In this document: one piece after another, positions 27,307 through 39,036 of the stretch
Position numbering within the stretch: position 1 is the stretch's first letter
How the letters are laid out: the number at the start of each line of letters is the position of its first letter
Assembly: GCA_015655335.1 (NCBI GenBank)
Contig: JAATFF010000071.1
Coordinates: forward strand, 1-39,036
DNA: 39,036 bases
Direction: 5' to 3'
DNA from: Lysobacterales bacterium
GTDB lineage: Bacteria > Pseudomonadota > Gammaproteobacteria > Xanthomonadales > Rhodanobacteraceae
Program-made: the position numbers and the translations under genes
The notes under the pieces: generated by a model
What the model was told of the DNA's origin: nothing
The model's database searches: none
What the model saw: the letters and a program-made list of their open reading frames with translations, nothing else

Positions 27307-28209
27307 GTCGGCCGTAGCGAGCAGTTCGCCCAAAGCTTTGTCGAAGGTTTGCGGATCGTCGACGAATATCGCGTGCCCGACGTTCGGAACCACCACTAGA
27401 TGCGCGCCTCGAATATCCGCGGCCATCTCCTTCTGCGCATCGAGCAACGGCGAATTGGCCGAGGCGATCACCCACGCGGGTCGATCGATTTTCTGTAAAG
27501 CCGGCCGACGATCCGCACCGAAAATATCGGACACCAGCATGGCAGAGCCGACCGAGGGCGGTGTGCGTTGCGCTTGTGCAATGACATCGTCGATGTACGC
27601 TGCCGGATGCGGTTGCTTGAAGATCGAACGCACCATGCCCGCACTGTAGGCTGCAGGATTGCTTGCGTAGGTCGACAATCCGGACAAAATGACCTTGCTA
27701 AACGTTTTACGGATATCGAGTTCGTTGGAGCCGGCAGACACTGGCGAATCCACGAACGCCACGCCCGCCAGCGAATCCGTGCCGAACTGCTGCACGTAAG
27801 CGGCGACATCCTGGGCACCTTGCGACCAACCCACGAGCACAAAGCGATCGATATGGAGCGATGCCATCAGCGCATGCAGATCTTGCGCGCGTCGCTCGGG
27901 GGTATTGCCCGTCTGCATGATCGACGAGGCACCTTGCGAACGTGAGTCGATAGCGATCACGCGCCGGCCGGTCGAAAAATGTTGTAACTGTTCGCGCCAC
28001 AAGGAGGCCGTCAGGGTCCACCCGGGAATAAGCACCAGAGGTGCAGCCTGCCCTTGACCCGCCTTCAAGTAATGAATGCGGGCACCATCGTCAGTAGTGA
28101 AATAACCGTCTTCAATCTTGGCAGCTGCTGGCGCTGCCGCAGCGTAGACAGGCGCGACCAACGCGAATCCGACCAGGAACATGCTTGCGACACGTACGGT
28201 GATCTTCAT
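27289..28209 (-). CDS. Exported alpha/beta hydrolase
   Basis: This protein of about 306 aa has a signal peptide (residues 1-25 from the ATG at 28209) and an alpha/beta hydrolase fold. The nucleophile elbow is VGWSQGA, the oxyanion-side motif is LIPGWTLTASLW, and the catalytic His lies in VPNVGHAIFVDDP. It resembles esterases and perhydrolase-like enzymes of the haloperoxidase group, but the substrate cannot be assigned. A GTG at 28239 could add ten residues. The 3' end overlaps cdd by 18 bases on the opposite strand. Confidence 0.86.
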   Translation of the reverse strand: MKITVRVASMFLVGFALVAPVYAAAAPAAAKIEDGYFTTDDGARIHYLKAGQGQAAPLVLIPGWTLTASLWREQLQHFSTGRRVIAIDSRSQGASSIMQTGNTPERRAQDLHALMASLHIDRFVLVGWSQGAQDVAAYVQQFGTDSLAGVAFVDSPVSAGSNELDIRKTFSKVILSGLSTYASNPAAYSAGMVRSIFKQPHPAAYIDDVIAQAQRTPPSVGSAMLVSDIFGADRRPALQKIDRPAWVIASANSPLLDAQKEMAADIRGAHLVVVPNVGHAIFVDDPQTFDKALGELLATADSTPLR

Positions 28210-28338
28210 ACCTTCACGCTCGATGGGGCGGTAGCGCACATCCTACGGTGAGCACCCCAGGCCCGTCTGTGTGACCTACAGGCATCGTGGCGTGCCTCGA
28301 GCGGTTGTAGGATAAGCGTTTTCCGACACGGCCTCCCC

Positions 28339-28908
28339 ATGCCAGACGCGCTTTCGCTGCTGCAACAACGCCATTCGGCTCCATCGCGCCAACTCGGCGA
28401 ACCTGCTCCCGATGCGGCCACCTTGCGCGCGCTGCTGGAAGCGGCGATCCGCGTTCCGGATCACGGCAAGCTGGTCCCTTTTCGGCTGATCGAATTACGC
28501 GGCGACGCCAAGCTTGCGTTCGGAGCGCGTCTGACCGAGCGCGCCATTCGTCGCGATCCCGAATTGCCCGAATCCAAACGAGAAAAAGAGCGGTTGCGCT
28601 ACACCTTCGCACCGCTGGTGATGGTGGTGGTGGGACGTCTGACTGCCGACAGCGGCATACCGGATATCGAGCAAAAGCTTTGCGCGGGCAACGTGGCCTA
28701 TAACATCTTGCTTGGCGCCTATGCGCTCGGCTTTGGCGCTCAGTGGCTCACGGGCTGGGCAGCCTATGATCCGGAAGTCGCTACGTTGCTTAGTTTGGAG
28801 AAGAACGAATGCGTGATCGGCTTCGTGCACATCGGAACGCCGCAAGTGGAGATTCCCGATCGCGACCGCCCCGCACTCGATGATTTGCTGAGCCAGTGGA
28901 AGGCCTGA
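28339..28908 (+). CDS. Nitroreductase-family protein, YdjA-like
   Basis: This is a 189-aa FMN-dependent nitroreductase fold of the small YdjA type. Diagnostic stretches are RHSAPSRQLGEPAPD at the FMN phosphate site, RVPDHGKLVPFRLI, and FGAQWLTGWAAYDPEV with VIGFVHIGTPQ near the end. Members reduce nitro compounds or quinones with NAD(P)H, though the natural substrate of YdjA is unclear. It leads into the exonuclease gene with four bases between. Confidence 0.9.
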   Translation: MPDALSLLQQRHSAPSRQLGEPAPDAATLRALLEAAIRVPDHGKLVPFRLIELRGDAKLAFGARLTERAIRRDPELPESKREKERLRYTFAPLVMVVVGRLTADSGIPDIEQKLCAGNVAYNILLGAYALGFGAQWLTGWAAYDPEVATLLSLEKNECVIGFVHIGTPQVEIPDRDRPALDDLLSQWKA

Positions 28909-28912
28909 TCGC

Positions 28913-29824
28913 GTGACCGCGCCCCGCCGACCCACTGCACACCTGATCGATGGCAGCCTGTACGTATTCCGGGCCTGGCACTCAATGCCGGACGAATTTC
29001 ACGATGTGGACGGCCATCCGGTCAACGCCGTGCACGGCTATACCCGTTTCTTGTGCGAACTGCTGGAGCGCGAGCGTCCCTCGCATCTCGCCGTGGCGTT
29101 CGATGCGTCCCTCACCACATCGTTCCGCAACGCGATTTATCCGGCCTACAAGGCCAATCGCGAATTGCCGCCGCCCGACCTGGAACGGCAATTCGTGCAC
29201 TGCCGTGCGGTCACCGAGGCACTCGGCATCCGCGTACTGATCGACCATAGCTACGAGGCTGACGATCTGATCGGAAGCGCGCTATGGAGTTTGCGCGGAC
29301 AAGGATTCCGCAGTGTCATCGTGTCGGCGGATAAAGATTTCGGCCAACTGCTCGGCGAACACGACGAGCAGTGGGACTTTGCACGCAACCTGCGCTGGGG
29401 ACCGGCCGGCGTGTTCGAACGGTTAGGCGTGCATCCGGAGCAAGTCGCGGATTATCTCGCACTATGCGGCGACGCCGTGGACAACATACCCGGCGTGCCG
29501 AGCATTGGCGCCAAGACGGCCGCCGCGCTGCTCGCGCATTTTGGCAACCTGGACGATTTTCTGGCGCGTATCGACGAAGTGGCATTTCTGCGACTTCGTG
29601 GTGCCGCCAGTTGCGCCGCGAAGCTTCGCGAACACGGTGAATCGGCGAGATTGTATCGCCGCCTCACGCGCATCGCGCTGGACGCACCTGTCGATAACAA
29701 CGCGGACGCATGGGTGCGCCGGCAAGGCACAAATACGCTCGAATCGCTGTGCGAACAGCTTCGCTTCGGGCCTCTGACGCGCAACCGTCTGCGAACACTC
29801 AACAGCACAGAAAGCAGCGCATGA
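28913..29824 (+). CDS. 5'-3' exonuclease (PolA N-terminal-domain type)
   Basis: This is a free-standing 303-aa 5'-3' exonuclease/flap endonuclease, the domain that in PolA is fused to the polymerase. The metal-binding acids are seen in LIDGSLYVFRAWH, AFDAS, EADDLIGSA and SADKDFGQLL. The helix-hairpin-helix DNA clamp is GDAVDNIPGVPSIGAKTAAALL. It begins with GTG, preceded by AAGG at nine bases. It probably removes primers or flaps, or backs up PolA. The neighbours do not explain it further. Confidence 0.92.
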   Translation: MTAPRRPTAHLIDGSLYVFRAWHSMPDEFHDVDGHPVNAVHGYTRFLCELLERERPSHLAVAFDASLTTSFRNAIYPAYKANRELPPPDLERQFVHCRAVTEALGIRVLIDHSYEADDLIGSALWSLRGQGFRSVIVSADKDFGQLLGEHDEQWDFARNLRWGPAGVFERLGVHPEQVADYLALCGDAVDNIPGVPSIGAKTAAALLAHFGNLDDFLARIDEVAFLRLRGAASCAAKLREHGESARLYRRLTRIALDAPVDNNADAWVRRQGTNTLESLCEQLRFGPLTRNRLRTLNSTESSA

Positions 29825-29875
29825 GATGCGCTGTGCGCCGCAAAGAATCTTCATTCCCACCAGGCGATCTATCCG

Positions 29876-30442
29876 ATGAAGCATTGGGACCGCAAACCTG
29901 ACGATGCCGGCGCTACACCCGAAATGCTTTACCAGGGACGCTGGCTCAGCTTGCGTCGCCGCGGCCGCTGGGAATACGCCGAGCGAAACAATCCGGGCGG
30001 CGCCGTCATCATTCTTGCGGTAACGCCCGAAGATAACATTCTATTCGTGGAGCAATACCGGGTCGCCGTGCAGCAATTCACCATCGAAATGCCGGCAGGC
30101 CTGGTAGGCGACCTGGCCGATAGCCAGAACGAAAGCGCGTTGCTGGCCGCGCAACGCGAGCTGGAAGAGGAAACCGGCTATCGCTGCGCTCGCGTAAGTT
30201 TCGTGCACGAAGGACCATCCTCATCGGGCATGAGCAGCGAAATCATCGCTTTCGTGCGTGCGCACGACTTAATCAAAGTTGGCGACGGTGGCGGTGACGA
30301 AAGCGAGAACATCGTGGTGCATGAAGTGCCGCGTCGAGAGGCCGGCAAGTGGTTGCTTGCACGCGCTGCTGAAGGATATTCGATCGATCCGAAGCTGTTT
30401 GCGGGACTATGGTTCGTCGAACACGCCGACGCGTTCGGCTGA
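29876..30442 (+). CDS. Nudix hydrolase, ADP-ribose pyrophosphatase-like
   Basis: This 188-aa Nudix hydrolase resembles ADP-sugar pyrophosphatases, cleaving a nucleoside diphosphate linked to another moiety. The Nudix box centre ESALLAAQRELEEETGY is intact with the metal-binding REXXEE. The glycine that should be six residues before the first Glu is displaced by about two, so the loop is slightly longer (GLVGDLADSQNE). The FVEQYRVAVQQFTIEMPAG approach strand is typical of the ADP-ribose group. It converges with the beta-lactamase gene, five bases apart. Confidence 0.9.
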   Translation: MKHWDRKPDDAGATPEMLYQGRWLSLRRRGRWEYAERNNPGGAVIILAVTPEDNILFVEQYRVAVQQFTIEMPAGLVGDLADSQNESALLAAQRELEEETGYRCARVSFVHEGPSSSGMSSEIIAFVRAHDLIKVGDGGGDESENIVVHEVPRREAGKWLLARAAEGYSIDPKLFAGLWFVEHADAFG

Positions 30443-30447
30443 ACGCG

Positions 30448-31323
30448 TCATGGTGACGTACGCTCTTTCTTCAAGCGTTCGTCGAGATTTTTCTCCGCCG
30501 TGGCGGCATAGGCTCGACATGCTCCGGTATCGATCAACGGATTGGGGTGTTTGCCCGCGTTGCGTCGCTGCACCCTTTCCCAAAAATCGCTCGCATCGGG
30601 ATGCGGTGTAAGCAGAATGTCGCAAGGTAACTCCGCTACCGTTGCTATGGCGCGGCGAAAATCCTCGACACGGTGCGGATGCTTGGTGTCGTCCGCATAG
30701 CGGAACGCTGGTGCGCTGATCGCTGTAAGACTGTCCGCGTAGACAATGTTCAAACAGGTATTTCCTTCGCAGCTACGCCACGTCCATGACGTGCTACCGG
30801 GCGTATGGCCGGGTGTCGCATGCGCAGTGATGTCCATATCGCCCAGATGCAACGTTTCGCCATCGCGGACAATGCGAATGTTATGCACCGGCGTATACGC
30901 GGGCGACAATCCATACTGAGGATCTTCCGGGTCCACGCCGCCCCGCTCCATGGCGTGCGCGCCTGCCTCGCGGGCTAGAACTTGGGCACCGCTTGCACGC
31001 TGAAGTTCGGCGATGCCACCGGCGTGATCAATATGTGCGTGCGAGTTGAGGATCCAGCGAATATCGCTGACGCGAAAGCCAAGCGTGCGGACGTTGGCTT
31101 CAATGCGTGATGCGGATTCCGGCAAATCGCCGTCGATCAAGAGCAAACCTTGCGAGGTCTTTATCAGGATCGACGACAAACCATGAGGGCCGACGTAATA
31201 GGTGTTCCCGAAAATCCTGAAAGGCGTTTGCGGTGCGTTCCAGGCGGCACGATCTTGCGCGTAGGCGGGGGACAACACAAAGCAGCAGGACAGTACTAGG
31301 CCGACCGATAAACGACATGACAT
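30448..31323 (-). CDS. Subclass B3 metallo-beta-lactamase
   Basis: This is a 291-aa exported zinc hydrolase with a signal peptide ending near AYAQD. The zinc ligands are HAHIDH in NSHAHIDHAGG (His116, His118, Asp120, His121 in the BBL scheme), His196 in ATPGHTPGSTSW and His263 in LLTPHPD. The lack of a Cys221 equivalent and the GHTPGS block mark subclass B3. These enzymes hydrolyse penicillins, cephalosporins and often carbapenems in the periplasm. The ATG at 31323 is firmly set by GGGAG six bases upstream. It sits in ordinary chromosomal context with no integron or insertion sequence, so it looks intrinsic. Activity is inferred from the family. Confidence 0.92.
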   Translation of the reverse strand: MSCRLSVGLVLSCCFVLSPAYAQDRAAWNAPQTPFRIFGNTYYVGPHGLSSILIKTSQGLLLIDGDLPESASRIEANVRTLGFRVSDIRWILNSHAHIDHAGGIAELQRASGAQVLAREAGAHAMERGGVDPEDPQYGLSPAYTPVHNIRIVRDGETLHLGDMDITAHATPGHTPGSTSWTWRSCEGNTCLNIVYADSLTAISAPAFRYADDTKHPHRVEDFRRAIATVAELPCDILLTPHPDASDFWERVQRRNAGKHPNPLIDTGACRAYAATAEKNLDERLKKERTSP

Positions 31324-31436
31324 GCCGAACTCCCAAAAAATAGGCGTTCGGCGATGATCAAGCGCCACTCGGCCACGCCGAAGCCGCGATCGAGGCAACG
31401 ATCAGACGAAAATCTGACGATCGAATGATGGGCGTA

Positions 31437-32483
31437 TCAGCGCGCCCTTAACGCCCGCACGCGCCATGCCGTCAGAGCAATGCCAACAAGCGCAACGCCG
31501 AACCACGATGATGCCAGCAGGTTGTCGTGACCAAGCCACAGAACCGAATCCACCGCTCCAATTACTGAGATGGCAATGGAAGGCGCCAAGATAGGATCGA
31601 TGCTCTCGTAGTGCCAACGTACCAACAATGTTGTGCCTATCGTCGCCAGCAGCACGGAGAAAATGCGACGCAACCAACGATAGTCCGGAGGCAATGGAAG
31701 ATCGGGAAACATGTCCACCAACGGCACGTCGCCCTCTTGCACGGCAAAACCCACGCCGTCCGCGGCGTCCGTGGCGGGGCCCAACTTATTGCCGTCCACC
31801 TTTGCTATCACCGTGATCGCCTGGACCGGCACGGCCTCCCAGCTTACGCGCAGGTCGCCGGGTTGAGGATTGGAAGGCACCGCACTGGTGACGAGATGAT
31901 CGTTGTACAAGCTGAAACTGGCCGCGAGATTGCTCGGCAGACTGCGCAGATCCGGCGATATCGGCTGGGTTCCCGACAGCGCATGCACGAGTGCCGGAGC
32001 CAACACAAAATCGTTCAAACGTACGAGTCCGGCGTCGAACTGGGCTCCGGCGAGTGGAAACTGAGTCGGATTGGCGTGCCCTTCGGGGTGCTCGAAACGA
32101 CTGGAGTCGATGAGCTTGTCTTGCCAATCGAGTTCGTATGTCGGCGGACCGCCGTACCGAATTTCGTGCCACTGAAACATTTGCACGTGGCGGATCAGTA
32201 CTGGCTGATTGGCTTGCTGGTTGAACTGCGTATCAAGCGGAGCCTCCACCACCTGCAACGGACCGACCACCCGAACCATATAGCCTTGTTCATCGGCATC
32301 AGGGCGACCGTTGCTGCCCAGATCCAGCACATCGCCACCGTGTCTTTTTATCTGTGTGCGGTAGTCGATCTGCCCCTTCTCGGTGACTGCCGCCACGCCC
32401 ACGCCGATAAGCAGAATGACCGCACCCAAGGCGGGCAACAGGAGCTCACGAATAGAGAGGGATGGCTTCCGCTCGCCGCTCAT
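31437..32483 (-). CDS. TMEM43-family membrane protein
   Basis: This 348-aa protein has an N-terminal helix (residues about 14-34), a large periplasmic domain of about 230 residues and a cluster of three or four helices at the C-terminus (about 275-345). This topology and blocks such as HVQMFQWHEIRYGG, DSSRFEHPEGHANP and LPLPPDYRWLRRIFSVLLATIG fit the TMEM43/LUMA family, known in animals as an inner nuclear membrane protein. The bacterial role is unknown. It lies between two metallo-beta-lactamase-fold genes on the same strand. Confidence 0.85.
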   Translation of the reverse strand: MSGERKPSLSIRELLLPALGAVILLIGVGVAAVTEKGQIDYRTQIKRHGGDVLDLGSNGRPDADEQGYMVRVVGPLQVVEAPLDTQFNQQANQPVLIRHVQMFQWHEIRYGGPPTYELDWQDKLIDSSRFEHPEGHANPTQFPLAGAQFDAGLVRLNDFVLAPALVHALSGTQPISPDLRSLPSNLAASFSLYNDHLVTSAVPSNPQPGDLRVSWEAVPVQAITVIAKVDGNKLGPATDAADGVGFAVQEGDVPLVDMFPDLPLPPDYRWLRRIFSVLLATIGTTLLVRWHYESIDPILAPSIAISVIGAVDSVLWLGHDNLLASSWFGVALVGIALTAWRVRALRAR

Positions 32484-32520
32484 CGAACCTCCCGGAGGCT
32501 ACGTGGATGGGTGCTACAGA

Positions 32521-33372
32521 TTAGATAACGGGGCCACGTAATTCGGGCTGCTCGTCGACCGTACCATAGCGCCCCCGCTCGTCGCGTGTCACGCGGGCGA
32601 TGGCGCAGGCATGGTCGTGGGTAAAAAACAGCCGCACGTTGCGTGCGAGCTTATCGTCCAGAAAAGCACGTTTTTCTTCGATCAGCGCTTCAGGAAAGCG
32701 GTCGTAGCCCATGGTGATGGGCAAATGCACCCAGTGCTTGCCGGGAATCAGGTCGGCGCAAAAAACTACACTGGCAAATTCCGCCAGCATCAGGCCGGGG
32801 GTGTGACCATCGGAAAAATGAAAACGCACCGCCTGACCCAGGGTCTGCGAGTATTCGCCCGCCACCAGCTCCAGTCGCCCGCTCTGCAGCAAAAGCTGCT
32901 GCAGTTCGGGGATGAAAGAGGCACGATCGCGCAGATGCGGTTTCATCGCGCGCTGCCAATGTTGCGCCCCAACCAAGAACTTCGCATGCGGAAACAACAG
33001 CTGCGCCGTCTTGCCCTCCTCCCACGCCGCAAGCAATCCGCCAGCGTGATCGAAATGCAGGTGCGAAAGCACCACGACATCGATGTCTTCATGCGAAATG
33101 CCCGCGGCAGCGAGCGAATCAAGCAATACGTGATGGCTTTCCACCACTCCGTAGCGTTCGCGCAGCGATGGCTCGAAAAAGGCGCCGATGCCGGTCTCGA
33201 ACAATAGGTTGCGACCTTCGAAATCCTTCACCAGCAGACAGCGGCAAGCCAGCGGGATGCGATTGAGTTCGTCCGGCGCGATCCAGCGCGACCACATCGC
33301 CTTGGGTGCGTTGCCAAACATGGCACCGCCATCAAGTTTCTGCGAATTACCGTTGATGGACCACAGCTGCAT
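32521..33372 (-). CDS. MBL-fold metallo-hydrolase, lactonase-like
   Basis: This 283-aa cytoplasmic protein has no signal peptide. The zinc-binding motif is [11 protein letters not shown], followed by the ligands in DGHTPGL, CADLIPG and the late [10 protein letters not shown]. The layout is like AHL lactonases and related MBL hydrolases (the opening has [14 protein letters not shown]). It may open lactone rings or hydrolyse esters, but a quorum-quenching role is only a possibility. It is 37 bases upstream of the TMEM43-family gene and could be co-transcribed with it. Confidence 0.88.
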   Translation of the reverse strand: MQLWSINGNSQKLDGGAMFGNAPKAMWSRWIAPDELNRIPLACRCLLVKDFEGRNLLFETGIGAFFEPSLRERYGVVESHHVLLDSLAAAGISHEDIDVVVLSHLHFDHAGGLLAAWEEGKTAQLLFPHAKFLVGAQHWQRAMKPHLRDRASFIPELQQLLLQSGRLELVAGEYSQTLGQAVRFHFSDGHTPGLMLAEFASVVFCADLIPGKHWVHLPITMGYDRFPEALIEEKRAFLDDKLARNVRLFFTHDHACAIARVTRDERGRYGTVDEQPELRGPVI

Positions 33373-33417
33373 GAACTGAATTCCGAACTGACCTAGTTAA
33401 TCACCGAGAAGCGTCAT

Positions 33418-35411
<1,994 letters not shown>

Positions 35412-35520
35412 TTATTGCGCATGGCAGCAAAAAGCATAAGCACAGGATGGCTGCAGAATGCGGGGAAAATTTCGCGCCGCGACAAGCCCTAGCCTGATGA
35501 ACGCGCAGAACGCGCCGAAT

Positions 35521-35554
35521 GCAGGCGGCGGAGGTTTTTACCTGCGCCGCCTGC
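35521..35554. other. Strong hairpin after the lipoprotein gene
   Basis: GCAGGCGGCG (35521-35530) and CGCCGCCTGC (35545-35554) are perfect 10-bp inverted repeats. One mismatch inside, AGGT/ACCT extends the stem around TTTT. It lies 17 bases after the lipoprotein stop. There is no T-run on the minus strand after it, so it may stabilise the mRNA 3' end or act with Rho rather than as an intrinsic terminator. Confidence 0.6.
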
Positions 35555-35570
35555 CTTGCGTTGCAACGTC

Positions 35571-37208
<1,638 letters not shown>

Positions 37209-37282
37209 GCGCCGGCGCCCTCAGCGGACAGTACGGATTGGGGTGATAGCATGCCGCCTATTGTCTTTGAATCACGCCCTTC

Positions 37283-38353
37283 ATGCTCAAGTTCTGGAAG
37301 AAGAAACCCGCCGACGGCGTCGCCGGGGACAACGAAGACGCGACGGACCAGGCCCCGGCCGAGACCGCATCGCCTGAAACCCCTGCTATTCCGGACACCA
37401 CCCCGACGATCGTTGAACAGGCCGCCGAACCGTCCGCCAAGCGCGGTTGGCGCGAACGCCTCTCCGGCAGCACGTTCGCGCGCGGACTCACTTCACTGTT
37501 CGCCCCCCATCCTAAGCTCGACGATGGCCTGCTGGACGAGCTGGAAACCACGCTGATCACCGCCGACGTTGGCATCGAGGCCAGCACATCGGTGGTGGAG
37601 AACCTGCGCAAGCGCATGCACAAGCGCGAGTTCGCCGATGCCGACGCCCTGCTACAGGCGTTGCGTCAGGAACTAGTGGCGCTGCTCAAGCCGGTACAGC
37701 AAACGCTGGATATCAGCGGGCGCAAGCCCTTCGTCGTACTCACCGTGGGTATCAACGGCGCGGGCAAGACCACGACCATTGGCAAACTTGCACGCCTGTG
37801 GCGCGACGACGGACGACAGGTGCTGCTGGCCGCCGGCGACACCTTCCGCGCCGCGGCCGTGGAGCAACTCAAAACCTGGGGTGACCGCAACCAAGTGCCG
37901 GTGATCTCACAGGGCCAGGATGCCGATGCCGCTAGTGTCATCTTCGACGCCTTGCAGGCTGCGCGTTCACGTAACACCGACGTACTGATTGCCGACACTG
38001 CCGGCCGCCTGCACACGCAAGGGGGCCTGATGGACGAGTTGGGCAAGATCGCGCGCGTATTGAAGAAACTCGACGCCGATGCGCCGCACGAAGTGCTGAT
38101 GGTGATCGACGGCACGACCGGCCAGAACGCGGTGAATCAAGTGCGTCAGTTCCGCCAGATCGTCGGCGTTACCGGATTGGTGGTAACCAAGCTCGATGGC
38201 ACCGCCAAAGGCGGCGTGGTGTTCGCACTCGCGCGTGAGTTTGGTTTACCGATCCGTTTCGTGGGCCTGGGCGAAACCGCCACGGACTTGCGCGTGTTCG
38301 ACGCGGAAGCCTACGTCGATGGATTGCTACCCGCCGATTTCACACGCGCCTGA
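37283..38353 (+). CDS. ftsY: Signal recognition particle receptor FtsY
   Basis: FtsY docks SRP-bound ribosomes to the membrane and hydrolyses GTP together with Ffh. The 356-aa protein has a short acidic, Pro/Ala-rich A domain (residues 1-60) and then the NG domain. G motifs are [15 protein letters not shown], the [11 protein letters not shown] insert, [15 protein letters not shown] and [22 protein letters not shown]. It ends three bases before the ATG of the next gene (TGAATG). Confidence 0.97.
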   Translation: MLKFWKKKPADGVAGDNEDATDQAPAETASPETPAIPDTTPTIVEQAAEPSAKRGWRERLSGSTFARGLTSLFAPHPKLDDGLLDELETTLITADVGIEASTSVVENLRKRMHKREFADADALLQALRQELVALLKPVQQTLDISGRKPFVVLTVGINGAGKTTTIGKLARLWRDDGRQVLLAAGDTFRAAAVEQLKTWGDRNQVPVISQGQDADAASVIFDALQAARSRNTDVLIADTAGRLHTQGGLMDELGKIARVLKKLDADAPHEVLMVIDGTTGQNAVNQVRQFRQIVGVTGLVVTKLDGTAKGGVVFALAREFGLPIRFVGLGETATDLRVFDAEAYVDGLLPADFTRA

Positions 38354-39036
38354 ATGACTGTGCCGCGCCCGCTTCGACTGCTGCTGATCACTGGCGCAAG
38401 CATGCTAGGCGGCATCGTGCTTCTTGTGCTGGTCGCGCTGTATCTGCTGCTGCAGCCGGATCGCTTCACTGCAATGCTCCAGGAACAAGCCAACAACGCC
38501 GGCCTGCAACTCACGCTGTCGAGTCCGGCCAGTCCCACGCTGTTTCCGCGCCCGGCACTGCAACTGGTAGGCATCACGCTCGTTGCGCGCGATACCAGCC
38601 CCAACGCATCGAACATGCCTATTTTGCTGGCCGCGAACGGTCGCCTGGTATTGCCATGGCGCACCTTGTTCGGCGGTCCGGTAGTGATTTCGCGCATGCA
38701 GATCGATTCACCGCGTGTCGATCTGGATGCGCTGCAAGCGTGGTTGTTGAACATGCCGCCGCAATCGGCCTCGATGCCGCTACAGATTCCACGTATCGCC
38801 ACCGGCGTGCGCATTCGAAACGGTAGCGTGGTGGAAAACAACAGCGAGTGGCTAAGCGACGTCTCGCTCGATACCGGACGCCTGGCTCCCGCACAACCTT
38901 TCTGGGTGAACCTGTCAGCCAAGGAAACCGACGGGACGCCGTTGCAGTTGCAGATATCCAGCGTGCCTAGCATTGCAAAAGGGACATTGATCCTCGACAA
39001 CATCATCTTGCATGCATCCGACAGCAGCGCCTCGGC
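38354..39036 (+). CDS. AsmA-like membrane-anchored protein (partial, cut by window end)
   Basis: The open frame runs from the ATG at 38354 to the window end (227 complete codons) with no stop. An N-terminal helix (LLLITGASMLGGIVLLVLVA, about residues 9-28) is followed by a beta-rich periplasmic part of AsmA/DUF748 type, with PTLFPRPALQLVGITL, RMQIDSPRVDLDAL and GVRIRNGSVV recalling the AsmA N-terminal domain. AsmA-like proteins act at the envelope, in outer-membrane assembly or lipid transport. The start directly abuts the ftsY stop, so the two are probably co-transcribed. Confidence 0.8.
   Translation, partial: MTVPRPLRLLLITGASMLGGIVLLVLVALYLLLQPDRFTAMLQEQANNAGLQLTLSSPASPTLFPRPALQLVGITLVARDTSPNASNMPILLAANGRLVLPWRTLFGGPVVISRMQIDSPRVDLDALQAWLLNMPPQSASMPLQIPRIATGVRIRNGSVVENNSEWLSDVSLDTGRLAPAQPFWVNLSAKETDGTPLQLQISSVPSIAKGTLILDNIILHASDSSAS

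Noticed and set aside
31324..31436. Imperfect palindrome around 31399-31425 and TATTTT upstream of the beta-lactamase gene as operator and promoter
   Set aside because: The palindrome needs a 3-base bulge, and no -35 box lies at the proper distance from TATTTT.

Overview
The window looks like core chromosome from a gammaproteobacterium of the order Xanthomonadales, most likely a Rhodanobacteraceae member such as Dyella, Frateuria or Rhodanobacter. The grounds are GC content near 60%, the block hemA / TPR lipoprotein-lolB-ispE-tRNA-Gln-prs-rplY-pth-ychF, the block ftsY / rsmD-coaD-lipoprotein-ferredoxin-ggt, and a three-subunit transhydrogenase (pntAA, pntAB, pntB). The genus is inferred from gene order and protein character; no search was run.

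Region 1 (1-9000) reads mostly on the minus strand. It holds tRNA-Tyr with a clear promoter, a hotdog thioesterase, a GNAT acetyltransferase, ychF, pth, rplY, prs, tRNA-Gln, a GNAT-IspE fusion gene, lolB and a TPR lipoprotein. These serve translation quality control, PRPP and isoprenoid precursor supply, and lipoprotein sorting. Region 2 (9000-14600) reads on the plus strand: hemA, prfA, a TPR/OGT-like glycosyltransferase with altered active-site positions, and a class I polyphosphate kinase 2.

Region 3 (14600-21960) holds a tight minus-strand set (BrkB-like membrane protein, TlpA-like thioredoxin, acylphosphatase), then wrbA-DUF2069, a TesB-like thioesterase, an AidB-like acyl-CoA dehydrogenase, a single-domain asparaginase-like protein, SufT and a small membrane protein.

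Region 4 (21970-26775) is the most unusual part. The proton-translocating transhydrogenase genes lie on the minus strand in the order pntAA, pntAB, pntB, but the set is broken twice. Three opposite-strand genes (an ECF-like sigma factor, a small one-helix membrane protein and a DUF3106 protein) sit between pntAA and pntAB. A 269-bp nested palindromic element fills almost all of the gap between pntAB and pntB and ends one base before the pntB start codon.

Region 5 (26890-33400) is accessory metabolism and defence: cytidine deaminase, an exported alpha/beta hydrolase, a YdjA-like nitroreductase, a PolA-type 5'-3' exonuclease, a Nudix hydrolase, a subclass B3 metallo-beta-lactamase, a TMEM43-family membrane protein and a second MBL-fold hydrolase. 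Region 6 (33400-39036) holds gamma-glutamyltranspeptidase, a 2[4Fe-4S] ferredoxin, a lipoprotein, coaD and rsmD on the minus strand, then ftsY and the start of an AsmA-like gene on the plus strand, cut by the window end.

No CRISPR array, prophage, transposase or rRNA was seen. The best candidates for something new are the nested palindrome at pntB, the GNAT-IspE fusion, the interrupted pnt locus and the altered OGT-like protein.
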